Assembly (NCBI GenBank): GCA_028554645.1
Contig: JAQOOI010000070.1
Span: forward strand, 1,178,001 to 1,242,000
DNA from: Omphalotus guepiniiformis
Taxonomy: Eukaryota > Basidiomycota > Agaricomycetes > Agaricales > Omphalotaceae
DNA length: 64,000 bases
Direction: 5' to 3'
Position 1 is the stretch's first letter, and each line of letters opens with the position of its first letter. Positions 1 through 11,539 of the stretch are shown piece after piece. Position numbers and translations under genes: made by a program. The notes below the pieces were generated by a model. That model was not told the origin of the DNA. It saw only the letters and a list, made by a program, of their open reading frames with translations, and made no database searches.

Positions 1-30
1 CACGTTCAACGGAAAAGCCATTAAACTCAC

Positions 31-1055
31 TTGTTCTTTTTCTCTTGTTATTGCCAGTCTTCCCACCATCATCAATCAACTCTGACTGAAAACTGACCAA
101 TGTAGACGTCGCCCGCGAAGACGATCGAGAAGCTCCAAGCCTCTGTACTGGATCTGAGTTTTCGGTACGTGTCTCTGACATCGCAAGTGAATCTTTTAAT
201 GCGTCCTCTAATGAATTTTCCGATGAAGTTGATGCTCTTTGAGGCAGCTCTTCCTCTACTGAAAGAGTCAGCTGGATTGAGATAGTATGAAGAAGAGAAC
301 ATACTTCGTTTCTCGATGACAGGGCCCCGATACAACGCGCCACCTTTTCTCCGTTTGACCTCTACAAAGTAGGCAAGCATAGGCCAATGCTTGTGTAGAT
401 CCTTCGCAAAGCCTTCGCCGAGTCCATGTCTCGTCAACATGACACCAATGTCCGGTTTGCGTTCTGTGTATGCCCCACGAACGGTGGCATCGGCACCATT
501 GTAGAACGTCAGAGGAGCCACGCCTCCTTCGAATAGAACACCCATCGCCTTGTTGAGGACCTCGACCAGGACAGGATAGAGGTCTTTCTCTTTCTTCCCC
601 TTCGCTTTGTACGTGCTCTCGTACTGCTTCCACGAGTCGCGAAATGCGTCCGACTTGGTGTCTTGGCGGTCAAGCTTAGTACGCGTCTCGACTGAAAACT
701 CCTTGTAATTGTCCGGGGAGAATCGAAGAATGACATCGAGAAAGTCATCGAAGGACAAATGTAGACGTCCCTTGAGGTCTTCCAGGAGGTAGACATTAAT
801 ATCATCTACTGTATTATCTTCCTGGGGGTTCGCCTGAGAGCTGGCACGAATGCTTTGGAGAGTGATCTTCACTGAAGCGACTTTACGTTCTGGCCTGTGT
901 AGCGGCTGTGTAGGGCCTACGATAGCAGACTTTACCTGGTTGGGTGCCATTGAGAGAGCGTGTTTGGCTAAATTTACGCGACTGGTAGTCACATGACCTG
1001 ATGTATGTACATAGGTGCCCAATTTGAATTTAAAATGGGAAGGGCTGTTTTTCAA
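31..1055 (-). CDS. FunK1-like fungal protein kinase, N-terminal part (runs off left edge)
   Basis: Two exons are visible on the minus strand: about 1055-305 and 258-31. The intron between them starts GTATGT and ends TTTCAG, and a further donor GTGAGT follows at 30, so the gene continues beyond the window. The visible part has the pre-kinase region common in Agaricomycete FunK1 proteins: a YPVLVEVLNKAM helix, then KPDIGVML, then an EVKRRKG strand. The second exon is Ser-rich and ends in a basic KRKRTS stretch. The catalytic domain would lie to the left and is not seen. The start is uncertain: Met at 1055, or Met at 949 (MAPNQVKS), which looks more natural. FunK1 kinases are an expanded Agaricomycete family of largely unknown role. 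The family call is from memory of motifs, moderate confidence. Confidence 0.5.
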
Positions 1056-1115
1056 TAAGTCAGTGTCTGGTCAGCGTTATTCTTCCTTATTCTTCTCGTT
1101 TGCCTGAGGACAGAT

Positions 1116-1582
1116 ATGTGCACGGTTTCGTCAAGAGAGATAGCTATAGTCGAAGACTTTCCTGAAGACTTACATTCTGAGGTAGGATGGATGGCAAGAC
1201 CTTGTACCGGTTGCATTGCACAACCCATCATAAACGATACAATCGTTTTCAACTTTACGGGTGAGTGATTCACAGTTTCAATTTCTACCACCATAAATTT
1301 TCAGGTGGCTTGACGTTTATCGAGTTTATCCGTAATTCTTCAAATACCGACCTAGCATGTTTGGAATTCTTCTTGGACGGAAAGCTTCAATCATACTTCT
1401 ATCACGCTTCCAATACGTCTGACTTATTTCAGTATCTTCTCAGTGGAGGGGCTGGCGCCCAAATGAACCATTCCTTCCACATTTCAGCGTCTAACTTGAA
1501 TACATCATTGCCAATGGATTCGAATGTAATGTCCGATTATGCCACATGTACTTATACTGTCTTTTTCTTTTGTTCCCTTTAG
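1116..1582 (+). CDS. Small protein resembling a galactose-binding-like domain, possibly a gene fragment
   Basis: An ATG at 1116 opens exon 1 (1116-1260). A 44-nt intron (GTGAGT...TTTCAG) joins in frame to exon 2 (1305-1582). Exon 2 reads GGLTFIEFI, then LEFFLDGK, then an NHSFHISA strand. This order resembles the beta-sandwich ectodomain seen in many Agaricomycete secreted or single-pass membrane proteins. There is no clear signal peptide or membrane helix, so it may be a decayed copy. A pyrimidine-rich acceptor-like tract at about 1560-1582 suggests another exon could follow. Divergent to the kinase just upstream, with about 60 bp between possible starts. Family assignment is tentative. Confidence 0.35.
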
Positions 1583-1753
1583 AATGAACTACGACGTTCA
1601 CTATCTGGCTCAATCCCGTGAACATCACTACTTGACATGATTTCACGAAGGAAGTAGTCTCAAAGTAGCATGAATTATGGTATGTATGATGCGTATACGA
1701 AGACTAAAGACAACAACACCTAACGGAACGCGATTACACAGAGCCTACGTAAT

Positions 1754-4325
1754 TTAACCTTGAGGATTCCGTTCCCGTTCACACAATGGTTTGAGTACGA
1801 TGGAGAGCGGGTCGTGACTCCAGCTACTATACTCCTGTGTTACACCACAAAGTTGTCAATCACAGTTCGTGCATGTTCATAACCGCGCGGCACTTACTTT
1901 ATAAGACGAAACGAAAGCTGCGAGGTCGAAATCTTCTGCAAAAGATACTTCGAAGGTACGAATCAAACTCGCAACCAAATACCTAGAAAAATAGGATGTT
2001 TCAGTTAATGAACAGACGAACCGAAGTGAGATGGAATAGTCACGTACTTTATGTTATACAATCCCACTTGCCTTCCTACGCACATGCCAGGTCCGTAACT
2101 GAACGGAAAGAATGCTTCCTGATTATGCGGTCCTCGTTTCCCCGAGGACTTGTTATCCGTCGCTTCTAACCACCGCTCCGGAATAAAACGGTCAGGCTCG
2201 TAGAAACTGTTGGCTACAGGGTAACAGAACCAAGGTTACTTTGTACCCGGGGCAGGAGGTCGTCTCTGGACGTACGGTCACGGTGGATTGTGTATACGGG
2301 GCAATGTATAGTTGTTCTAGGCGGGACGTATTGACCAAGAATATGTTTCCCTGTGGTATCCGTATATCTCGGAAGGCCTTGACATGATGCATGTAAGTTA
2401 TGTACATCAGGATAATCAAATCTCTGGTCGATTAAGTAATTTTACTTTACATACCTACTGGGGCAGGAGGCATGATTCGCAAGACTTCATTGACACATGC
2501 GTCCAGGTATGGCAGTGTCGATAAGATATTTGTATCTGCATCCGAATCGAGCTCTGAAGCGCCAAAGGCTTCTTTTAGCTCTTCCCGAATCCGGATTTGC
2601 ACTTCAGGAAATTCGGCGATATAACGAATGAAGGACGAGACTGCACTCTTCACTGTATCTGAGCCAGCAGTAATTAGCAAGCAGGCATCCGAGACTGCTT
2701 CCGCTTTGGTGATTCCACGTATTTGTGATGGGTCTGAAGGCTTAGCATAGGACTCGGGGTCTTGCTGGGCGTAATGAGAATAATCAGTCAACCGGAGAGG
2801 ACTTAGTAGAACATATTAAATACTATGATCTGTAAAGCATTCCGATGAACACCCTTGCTGTTTCGTCTAGCCTCCTCCACTCTCTCCCCGACAAACTGAA
2901 CCGGGAAGTAGTGAGAATAATTTCATTGCCTTAACACTAGCCAGCTTGCCTTTTGGAATGTCATAATAGGGCCCGGAACGGGCATGACACCCAACAGCGG
3001 CCAGAGCCACGGTGTCTGGGCAATCGCTGTGCAGCGCTTCGTGAATGTAAGGTGAACCTATCGTAATAGGGCACATACCTCCAACAAATTTGAGGCTGTT
3101 TTGTATCTGCGACAGCATGATTTGCGAGAGCTACCAATAGATAAATAAGCAATCGCACAGCGTTAATCCAACCTTCTGTATCTGCTCCAGCAGCCAGATT
3201 CTCGATTCCACCGGACAGTGCCATATCCCCGACAAAATCCCTACGTAAAAAATTGTTCGTTTCAGTAATTGGAATCACCATATAGCCACTGACATGGTCC
3301 ATAAATTCAACCAATAAGTTATGTTGATAGGGTTATCGTCTTTACAGACGTTAGATAATTTGTTCAGAAGCTGCGCTGTGCGAGCCTTGTAAAGCGCATA
3401 TACAGAGATTACGAGCTTGTAAAGGACACTTTTCAACGCGGACTTACGTGAACCAGGTATCTGTAGGATCTGAGATATTCTGGACTAAATGCTTTACTCC
3501 AAGCCTGCCAGAGGGTGTTAATCAGTCTCAGGCGTACATGACATCGAATTGACTAACGACTATTCGCCTGGCATGTTCTAAGCGATCAGTGTTCTGTATG
3601 ATTGCTCTAGCTGAGCCATCGGGTGCTTCATAGAATGAGGCGCATAATCAATCATCGTACAACAGAACGATAGAACAGTTCTACCTTCATAGAAGGGCGC
3701 CCGGAAGCATTGACCATATACTGGACGAATCGCCGCTGGATCGCTCACTGATAGCTCGTTTGGCCCTACAACAAAAACTGGAGTTCAAGCCTTCTAAGAC
3801 GAGCACGCGAAGACGCATGCCTAGCCGGACCCAAGGACCGTGAGTTCTATGTAGCCTGGAAGATCATAGACCATCAGATAGTGTCGTATCGAATCTGATC
3901 ATGGTGAAAGTAACTCACTCGTCGACAATCAAGTAGCGATCCCCTCTCAATGCACAATAAGACAACCAGAATTTACTGACTTTTGCTAGTGCTGGTCCAG
4001 GATAACTAGCCAAAGGATGCCAAGGCGAGAGGCGATAAGTGACAACAGAGAAAGCGAGAGTAAGAAGGAACACGGTGATCGCTCCTATCATTTGAACACA
4101 TGCAGAAATTGAGGATTGCCCTTGTTGGTAGATAGCGAAAACGAGGATCGAGACACCGAATAGGGCGACGAGCGTGCAAAACGTGAGAATATTGGGCTCA
4201 TATCTTTTGAACACCAGGTGCATTGACTAGAGGAGAGAGCTTAATACACAAACAACATGAAAGACAAGAGAACTGAATACCAGTGCTACCGTGACTGATA
4301 TCGTCGTGAGAGGAGACTCGGGCAT
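1754..4325 (-). CDS. Cytochrome P450 monooxygenase (minus strand)
   Basis: Multi-exon P450 read right to left. Exon 1 (4325-4281) and exon 2 (4226-3919) give the membrane helices and the hinge HPLASYPGPALAKV. Then PWVR/GPNELSV (exon 3855-3821 and an exon from 3765), a DFVGDMALSGG segment (about 3230), the I-helix AGSDTV and K-helix EVLR (in the exon ending at 2455), the PVYTIHRD strand (2377-2276), FYEPDRFIPERW and the heme loop FSYGPGMCVG (2213-2048), then 1982-1898 and 1834-1754 to a TAA. The heme-ligand Cys is present; the usual Arg two residues before it is Gly, as tolerated in some basidiomycete P450s. The intron after exon 3855-3821 needs a GC donor. Exons between about 3700 and 2790 are only partly resolved. 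Substrate unknown. Confidence 0.85.
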
Positions 4326-5183
4326 TTTGAGCACTGCTTGCACTAAAACTGGAGACCGGGGGACGCTGAGTGATGGGTTGTGATTAGGAGGAGGGTGTAA
4401 TATAGGTGGTTGCCACTGGCATTAATAGCTGTCACCGTGAGTTGTACGGCACAGACCGAAGCAGGGTGAGCGCTCGAGCTGCCGCTTAAGATTGAATTCT
4501 GAAGGGTCGTCATTCAGAACAAGAAGCCAAAGAAGAGCTATACATCTGTTCTAAATAACGGAAAGTTGCCCGGAAATCGCTTCTTTTGAGCTTCTTGGTA
4601 GCATGATGTGGAAAAGAATTCCCAAATATCCTCAAAATAGAGAGATACGACGCAGATCTCAAGATAACTTAAAGTTGAGTTCAGAGAGTAGAAAAAGTTG
4701 AGTTTTGACAACCTAGAGCTGTCCGTCCTATAGAGTTTTACAGAGTACCTGCTTTGAAACGCAGCGGAGAAGTTCAAACATTCAACTTCAATTCAAGCAT
4801 GATCGACACTTCGGCCGATTCGGCTCGAGAGCGGAGAAAGAGTCGGAGATGAAAATATGTCGGCAAACTTAGTCGGTTAATGATCCGAACGGGGAAGAGT
4901 GTCCTTTGCTGATGACCCTGCGACCCTCGTACTCGTCGCCGTTCTTTCTCTGACCATTCGATGTCCAGACAAATAGTATCCTGCACGTCTTATGGTGGCT
5001 GACAGCTTTCACAGAGCCTTTATGGCTCCAAGGTAAGGCACATCAGGTACCAATCCCTCCTGGCCCGCAGGCAATGTAAAATAGAATTCGCAAATGACAG
5101 CTTACAAGCGACCGTTCGGGGGCAAAGTTTGACCGCCAAGATACCTCCGACGCGCCTTGAAACCCAGAGGAGCAAAGCATTTG
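4326..5183. other. Intergenic, P450 promoter side
   Basis: About 860 bases between the divergent P450 and the small gene at 5249. It must hold both promoters. No coding region with family motifs and no clear repeat were seen. Confidence 0.5.
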
Positions 5184-5190
5184 TATAAAA
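5184..5190 (+). promoter_or_regulatory. TATA box of the 5249 gene
   Basis: TATAAAA lies 11 bases before the ATG at 5201 but 59 before the ATG at 5249. A transcript starting about 30 bases downstream of the TATA would miss the first ATG, so it favours the second one. Confidence 0.5.
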
Positions 5191-5248
5191 GGTCTGGAAT
5201 ATGAAAGTTTTTCTTCAAGTCCCAATCCCCCCAGAACTGCCGTTAGAA

Positions 5249-5902
5249 ATGTCCGTCGCAGAATGCTCCAAAGGCCATGTCAGAAACAGGTCGAGCACCT
5301 TCCGGTTCGACAGCCGCGCTTCTTATATCACTTATCCCAGCGCCACAGCTCCAGCGTGCGATGTCGACGAAAAGAAGTTTCAGTCATTCAAGTATCCTAC
5401 TTTGTCGTCTTCCGTGCATTCCCCAATTTACCACGACAAGGCGGGCTTGTTCAGTCTCCCTTCACCTCCTCTCACTCCCTCAACTTCAACTCCCATCATA
5501 GATATCGAATCATATCCTGGCTTCGAGATCAGTGATGAGCTAGAAAGCCGTCATTCTGATGAAATGCAGGTCATCGATCTCCATTCAATGGACACCTTTG
5601 ACAGTGAAATTTCTCCCAGTCTGGATCCTGAGGATTCGGTAACGTGGTCGCCTTATAAGTGGCCCACGGAGTGTTCTGCGACGGCGAGCCGGGAGTTTGG
5701 ACTAAAGATCAGTCCTCGAGGTGGACAATACACCGAGAGGGCTTCTGGTACAGGAAGTTATTTTACCTATCGCTTCAAGCGTGGACTACTACTTCGGAGA
5801 GTACCTTCCGCAGTGCTAATTCAGGCGGTACTACTGGGAAGCTGGGTTGCCATGGGAGTACTTATAATACTCGCAGTGGGGCTGATTATTCGAATCCGTT
5901 AG
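5249..5902 (+). CDS. Hypothetical tail-anchored membrane protein
   Basis: Single-exon gene of 217 residues from the ATG at 5249; an in-frame ATG at 5201 would add 16 residues, but the TATA box argues against it. The body is polar and rich in Ser, Pro, Thr and acidic residues, with a Pro-rich SLPSPPLTPSTSTP patch. A basic stretch (FKRGLLLRR) comes next, then one hydrophobic helix of about 20 residues (GSWVAMGVLIILAVGL) ends at the C-terminus. This suggests a tail-anchored protein with a cytosolic disordered region. No family recognised. The reading frame has no in-frame stop and uses no intron. Confidence 0.6.
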   Translation: MSVAECSKGHVRNRSSTFRFDSRASYITYPSATAPACDVDEKKFQSFKYPTLSSSVHSPIYHDKAGLFSLPSPPLTPSTSTPIIDIESYPGFEISDELESRHSDEMQVIDLHSMDTFDSEISPSLDPEDSVTWSPYKWPTECSATASREFGLKISPRGGQYTERASGTGSYFTYRFKRGLLLRRVPSAVLIQAVLLGSWVAMGVLIILAVGLIIRIR

Positions 5903-6506
5903 AACGTGAAGGGCTATAGCAGGAAGAGGGATATTTGGGATCTATATACTTATCATCAACACATCAACAGGCTGGCTGTTGATACAGCGGCACTCCGAAC
6001 ACTCATTTACCAATCACTTTCATTTTTCATACTTTTTAATACTGTTGTAATTTTTATTGCAAACGAAACAAATTGGTATCCGCACATAGGCGTGAACAAA
6101 CATCTAGCATAGTACCAACTATTACAATTTTTTTTAGCATTGACTCTGTAAAATGCATCCAAATTCGCTCAATGCGCATGAAAAAGTCAGAAAAAGTCCC
6201 AATACTTCTATGTGTGAGTACGAATAGACCAAACAAAGAATAAAATAGATAAGAATAGCATGAGGAAGGACAGAATTTCTGAATCCGTGAGACGACGGTC
6301 GTAATCGTTGGACATAAGAGACAAGGAGAGGTCGTGACATGCGTAATAGTACAGCCAGAAAAGTTACTTTTCTCGGGTATTCAGGGGACAAAACAGAAAG
6401 AAAGTAGACCAAAAACAAGGACAATAAAACTGAAAAGGAAGTTAAACAATACAACATGCATTCACGAAGGAACGAAGAAGGTGTCGCGGATTTGGAACTG
6501 CCCACG
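5903..6506. other. Convergent intergenic region
   Basis: AT-rich 3' flanks of the convergent tail-anchored and transcription-factor genes, with no other signal seen. Confidence 0.4.
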
Positions 6507-9500
6507 TCAATTTTGAACATAGTATACAGTGCCTTCAGTGACAGCGCCGCCCTCGTTCCAGTACTGACCATTGTCCTCAACAAGCTGGGCTTGCTGAGGC
6601 GTGGCAGCCCACACTGACTGTACAGGCGTTGAATGGCTTAGCGGGTGAGACTGCCGATGCTGGTGATTCAGCTCCGACGGACTAGTGTCATAAGCCTGAT
6701 AGACCTGCTGATGGTGCGGTCGATGCTGCAATTGTTGCTGTTGCTGGTTAAGCGCTTCAAGTGGCGGCTTGACGTCATAGGGAACTTGTTCGTAAATCAG
6801 AGAATCCTCAACGCCATCAGCAACTATACCGTCCACCATCGACGTATCGACATGTGAGTGGCCGAGGCTAACAGATGATGGTGCAGTTGCAAAAGATTGC
6901 TCATACATAGCTGGGTCAGCATAGTACTCGTGTTGAGGAGGGGACGTATTCACGCCCGTTGACGAAGGGAGTGCGAAGCTCTGGGGGCTTGCCTGATGAG
7001 AAGTCTGAGGGCAGTAATTGGGAGTTCCAGCGGTAGTATTGGTGTAGGGGGAACTAGCAGCCGACATAGGGCCATTTGAAGAGTGATAAGGACTAGAGGA
7101 AGAGGCGTATCCTTCAGATCGAACATCGATGGAATTTTTCCGAGGTGGTTGAGAAGACCCATACGATTCATATACCCCAGCCTCCTGATGCTGCTGCGAT
7201 GGGCCATGGCCGTAAGGATATTCGTATCTGACAGAGGAAGCAGCATCCTGAGATGCCTCGTACGCTACTGGAGAGCTGACGACACCATAAGTCTGCTGTT
7301 GGTGGCGTGAAGGGTGCTGGTACGCCTGATGAGGGTGCATGGAAGTTAAAGACGGTTGTAAGTGGGCTTCTGGAACGCCGTGCTGCATAGTATGCACTTC
7401 ACTTTCCGATGTGACGTATGTCCCCATAGAGCAGTCCATCGCCGGCGTCGACAACGATCCTTGTCTACGAGAATGCAGCCGTGGATCCTGAGAGATAGAA
7501 GAGGACCGAGATCGATATCCAACCTGATCTTGCACGGAATGAGTCATCTGAGGCTGCACTGCGACGGACTGCGGGAATGGTGAAGGCTGAGGTGTAGCGG
7601 TTTGGGGTGGAGGTGGTCGCTGTACCTGCTGAGAATACCCGTTTTGTTCGGACGAAACCTCCGAAGATGGTTCAGCAGATGAAATAGGTACAGTAGTCGA
7701 TAACGACGATCTCCTGTCGTCCCGGTTGAGATTGGGACTTGAAGGAGTTGTAACAGATGTCGCATTGGCCCTTGGCTTCGCGAGGGGCGAAGGATCTTTG
7801 ACAGACGGTCTAATCCTAATGCCCACAGAAGGTCGACCTTTCTTGGCGTGCTTCTTATCTTTATCTCCATTCTGCGGTGTAGCCGATTCAGCTTTGGGTC
7901 GAGCGGAACTTTGGTCACTGTTGGCAACTGGAAATGGAGGTTGGCGTTTCGTCGGGGTCTGCATAATCTGAATCGAAGGCGGTGGAGGATGATGCGCTGT
8001 GGGTGTTGATTCCGTTTCGGAATGAGGGACATTATCCCTAGTAATAGTGGGATACACGTAAGCCGGAGCTGGGGCAGGTGGTGCACGTTCATCTTCCAAC
8101 TCGTCGGCCTCATCGTGTTTTCTCTTGGAAGGTACGCTTGGACTTGATGCCGTATGGACACTCCTTCTAGAGGAACCACCCTCCGCCTTGCTCTTCAGAG
8201 CATCCACTATCCTCACGGAGTCTCCAGCGCCTACTGCAAAGTTTGATCCTAGCGCCGATCCAAACTGGGATCTGCAAGTGATCCTTAGGATTTCGAGAGC
8301 AGTGTCCACGTCTTCCATTGCAGCAGCAGCCCACATGGTGGTAGGCTGCTTAATGACTCCGTGTGCGCATACAACAGCAGCGTCAAATACTGCACGAGGG
8401 AACGGATAGAAGTCGAACATTGCGGGAGATAGTGACGACGGGACAAACTCCGTCGATCCCTTAGACTTCCACAAATCAGACAGAACCCTCGAAGCTCGTA
8501 TGATGCCATGAGCCGCGTTAATGCTCCCTAGACTGGCTTGGTGCGGTACGGCTGCGGCGTGCTTCTTCAGGAACGGCAGATAGACCTTCAATATTAGACG
8601 ATGTGCCGTGATAGCAACTTCACAGCGCTGAGCAATCAGGACAGGATCAAGTTCACTTTGACTTGAACATTCCCCATCATTGTCAAATTGATACCAAGGG
8701 GGAAGGTCACCTAAACAAGCGCGAATCTCAGACTCCATAGAAGCTGCTTGGTCAATCGAATAACTATGATGGCTTGGCGATGACTGGCCGTAGTAGGAGT
8801 ACCGTATCTGCTGTGAATGGCCGAACTCCGGGGTGTTCATACGTCTCTTGACATTCCGCACGAGTTGGGTAAGGCTGGGTCGAGGATATCAATATACGAG
8901 CATAGGGGGAAAAGAAGAATAATGGTTCACCGAGCTCGGATCTCGAAATAGTGGTATCCATCTTTACTAAGACCACTTCCATCCTCTCCACTGCTAGGAG
9001 GTAGAGGTATTCTTACTGACTGAGGCCCGAACGCCTTATCGTCCACGTTCGCTATCGGGAATTTCGTATTGAATGAGTTATCTGCGATGAGAGGGGGCTG
9101 GTTCAATAAATCCGATACAAATCTGTAGATAACGCCAAGGTCATTAAATGAGATCATAATAAGTATATGAGAGAGGATCGCGCATACAGATCATAATAGA
9201 CCACTGTCCACCACATTCTTCGCCTCATCTCAGCTTCAAACAACGTGTACACCGGCTCCTTAGGTCTTGCAGCGGAGGGAGAGTAAGTAGTAGGCGAGCT
9301 CAATACTGAGGCGTCTGGCAATTTGTTGCTTTTAAACTTCTTCAACGTTGAGCCGGGAGGGGGTGGAATAGTCGACGCTGAGGTCGGAGCACATGAGGGA
9401 CCTTCAGATGATTGGAGCACACTGAGAGATGATACAGCAGGGCCATGGTCGTCTGGATCCCTATTGAGCTCCATCTGTCGAGCATAGTTGACAACCTTTC

Positions 9501-11539
9501 CGACCTAGTGCGATAAAAGATGTGAAAAATATCAGACCCGTGCAGAAAAAGCAATTCTTTGGCTAGAAATGGTAGCACATCAGCACGAACAAGTGACTCA
9601 CCAGAGGAAATACGACCGCGGCCACACCCTTGGCACTTCTTCGCGTTCCTAGTGAATCCACACCTGTATACCCTCTCTCCTCGCCCGTGTCCACCTCATC
9701 TGCAAAAGAACAGACGCTAAGCCCGTCTTTAGCCAAGAAGGCTATTTGCAGCAAACACGCTGTCATGTAATCCATATCATGCTGCAACCCCTCCTTCCAG
9801 TCTTTCCCGCTCTTTTCCTTTTCCCTATCCATCTCTATAGGGGAGGTTGAAGAATCATTGACCACCACAGAACTAGAGACTGTTGCAGATTCCCAGACAC
9901 CAATGGCTTGTACGCTTAATGCGTACCAATACCCTGGATCATTTTGTGTGTCCATCGAATTGGGCTTGCTTTGAGATGATTCGCTTCTCGCATATAGTTG
10001 GTCGACCTGCATCTTATCATTCCCATTCATGTGGACCTCTTTCCTCTTCCCAGCCTCTAGCACACCCAACGCAATGGCGGCACAGAGAGCAGCAAAAAAG
10101 GAAACGCCGCTTCCAGTCCTTCTAGAAGTCGTTGGGGGCCTCCCGCTTTGGTCTTCCAACAATTCAGGGCGATAATATGACCGCGAAGACTGTTGCGCCT
10201 GTGACGGAGCGTTCGTATTCGTATCGTTGGCCCCAAAGACGGGCCGTGATCTAGAGTTTCCTGCATTACCGAAAAAGATATCTCGGGCTTTCGCGCGTTC
10301 CTTATCCCTTTTCTCCCGTTCCTTTTCTCTATCTCGTTTCTCTTTCTCCTTCGCTGTCATCAATGGATAAATATTGGAAGGAGCATTAACGACCAGCTCT
10401 AATGTGCGCTCCCGGAGAATCTTCCAATTGAGGAAAGGGTGTGTGTGAGTTGTAGATTCCTCGGCAAGAGTGAGAAGAGTCAAAAGACTCAGTTGAGGCT
10501 GAGTAGGCTGGCGCGAGTGTGGCGATGCGGAGCTGTTGAGTGAAGGAAGGAGTTCGAATAAGGCGGGTGTTATCGCTGCTTTTGACGATGGCGCAGAAGA
10601 AGACGATGGGAGGGATGAAGAAGCATAATAGGCACTGACGGGAGGTAATGATGTATGTATCGCAGTCCCATAAACCAAGGGAGAAGTGGGAGACGAGATG
10701 GCGGGCGACGACGTTGATAGAGAAGGAGGAGGGTAGGGAGATGAATCTGACGACGAAGAAGTGGTGGGTCTATCAATCATGTCAATGTCTTGGAAATCAT
10801 TGGGACCGGACGGCGGGAGGTCCACAGGACAAGGCTCGAGTTTCACGTTAGCACCTGAGCTACTTGGGTAACCACTACCGTTGGCTGGACTCGAGCTGCT
10901 TGAAAACTTGGCTGGTAAAGCTACCTCGAGGTCAAGTTCATTGAGCCATGTACCACCGATTTCTTCGAATGGAATAGCCAATGAGTAGTGCTGTATTGTG
11001 GGTGGATTCAATATTGTACTGGGTGAGGATGAAGGTGGTGGTGGGCCCCCTGAAGACGTCGATGGTGACGAAAATGGATACGACGGCGTAAATTGGCCTG
11101 ATGTCAACTGAGCCAGAGTCGATTCAACCTGAATGAGCCGGTTGTTTAGCGAGTGCAAATCTCTGCCAGATATCGGGGCTGGTGTCAGGCAGAGAAAATT
11201 GAAACAAACAGTGGAGCGTACACTTTTTCTGCTGCTGCAGGTGAGTATATACACCGCGAGACAGTATCACGCTTCATACAACTCCCACAAGGATTCCTTC
11301 TATCACATTTTAGTTTCAGTCGTTTGCACTGTCAAGGCAATCTAAATGGAAAACCCGATAGAAATAATTGACAAGACACGCACTTCAGCACATACGACAG
11401 TGATACGAGAGCGAATTTGGCTGGAGATAGACATTGTCAAAAAAAATTTGCTCACGACACGGTATACAGAGAGATCTTACGGGGCCGTTGACGCCGATGC
11501 TGGCGCTGTTGAGGGGCCTTGCATGTTGTCTGAGTCCAT
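6507..11539 (-). CDS. Zn2Cys6 fungal-specific transcription factor, 1546 aa
   Basis: Seven exons splice in phase: 11539-11481, 11420-11384, 11328-11222, 11162-9602, 9504-9188, 9122-8931 and 8874-6507. The zinc cluster is split: CAEC sits across the end of the 37-nt exon 2 and the start of exon 3, continuing KRLKLKCDRRNPCGSC and a sixth Cys eight residues on. This fits CX2CX6CX5CX2CX8C. A short coiled-coil linker follows (DLHSLNNRL). The middle homology domain is marked by RRRMWWTVVYYDL and a PPLIADNSFNTKFP stretch typical of the fungal_trans domain. The C-terminal half is long, disordered and rich in Ser, Pro, Gln and His, as in activation domains. Nuclear DNA-binding regulator; the target genes cannot be read from the sequence. 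The exon structure is well supported because the Cys spacing only works with these splice sites. Confidence 0.92.

Noticed and set aside
7544..8179. 211-residue minus-strand ORF
   Set aside because: Shadow frame of the low-complexity half of the Zn2Cys6 factor.
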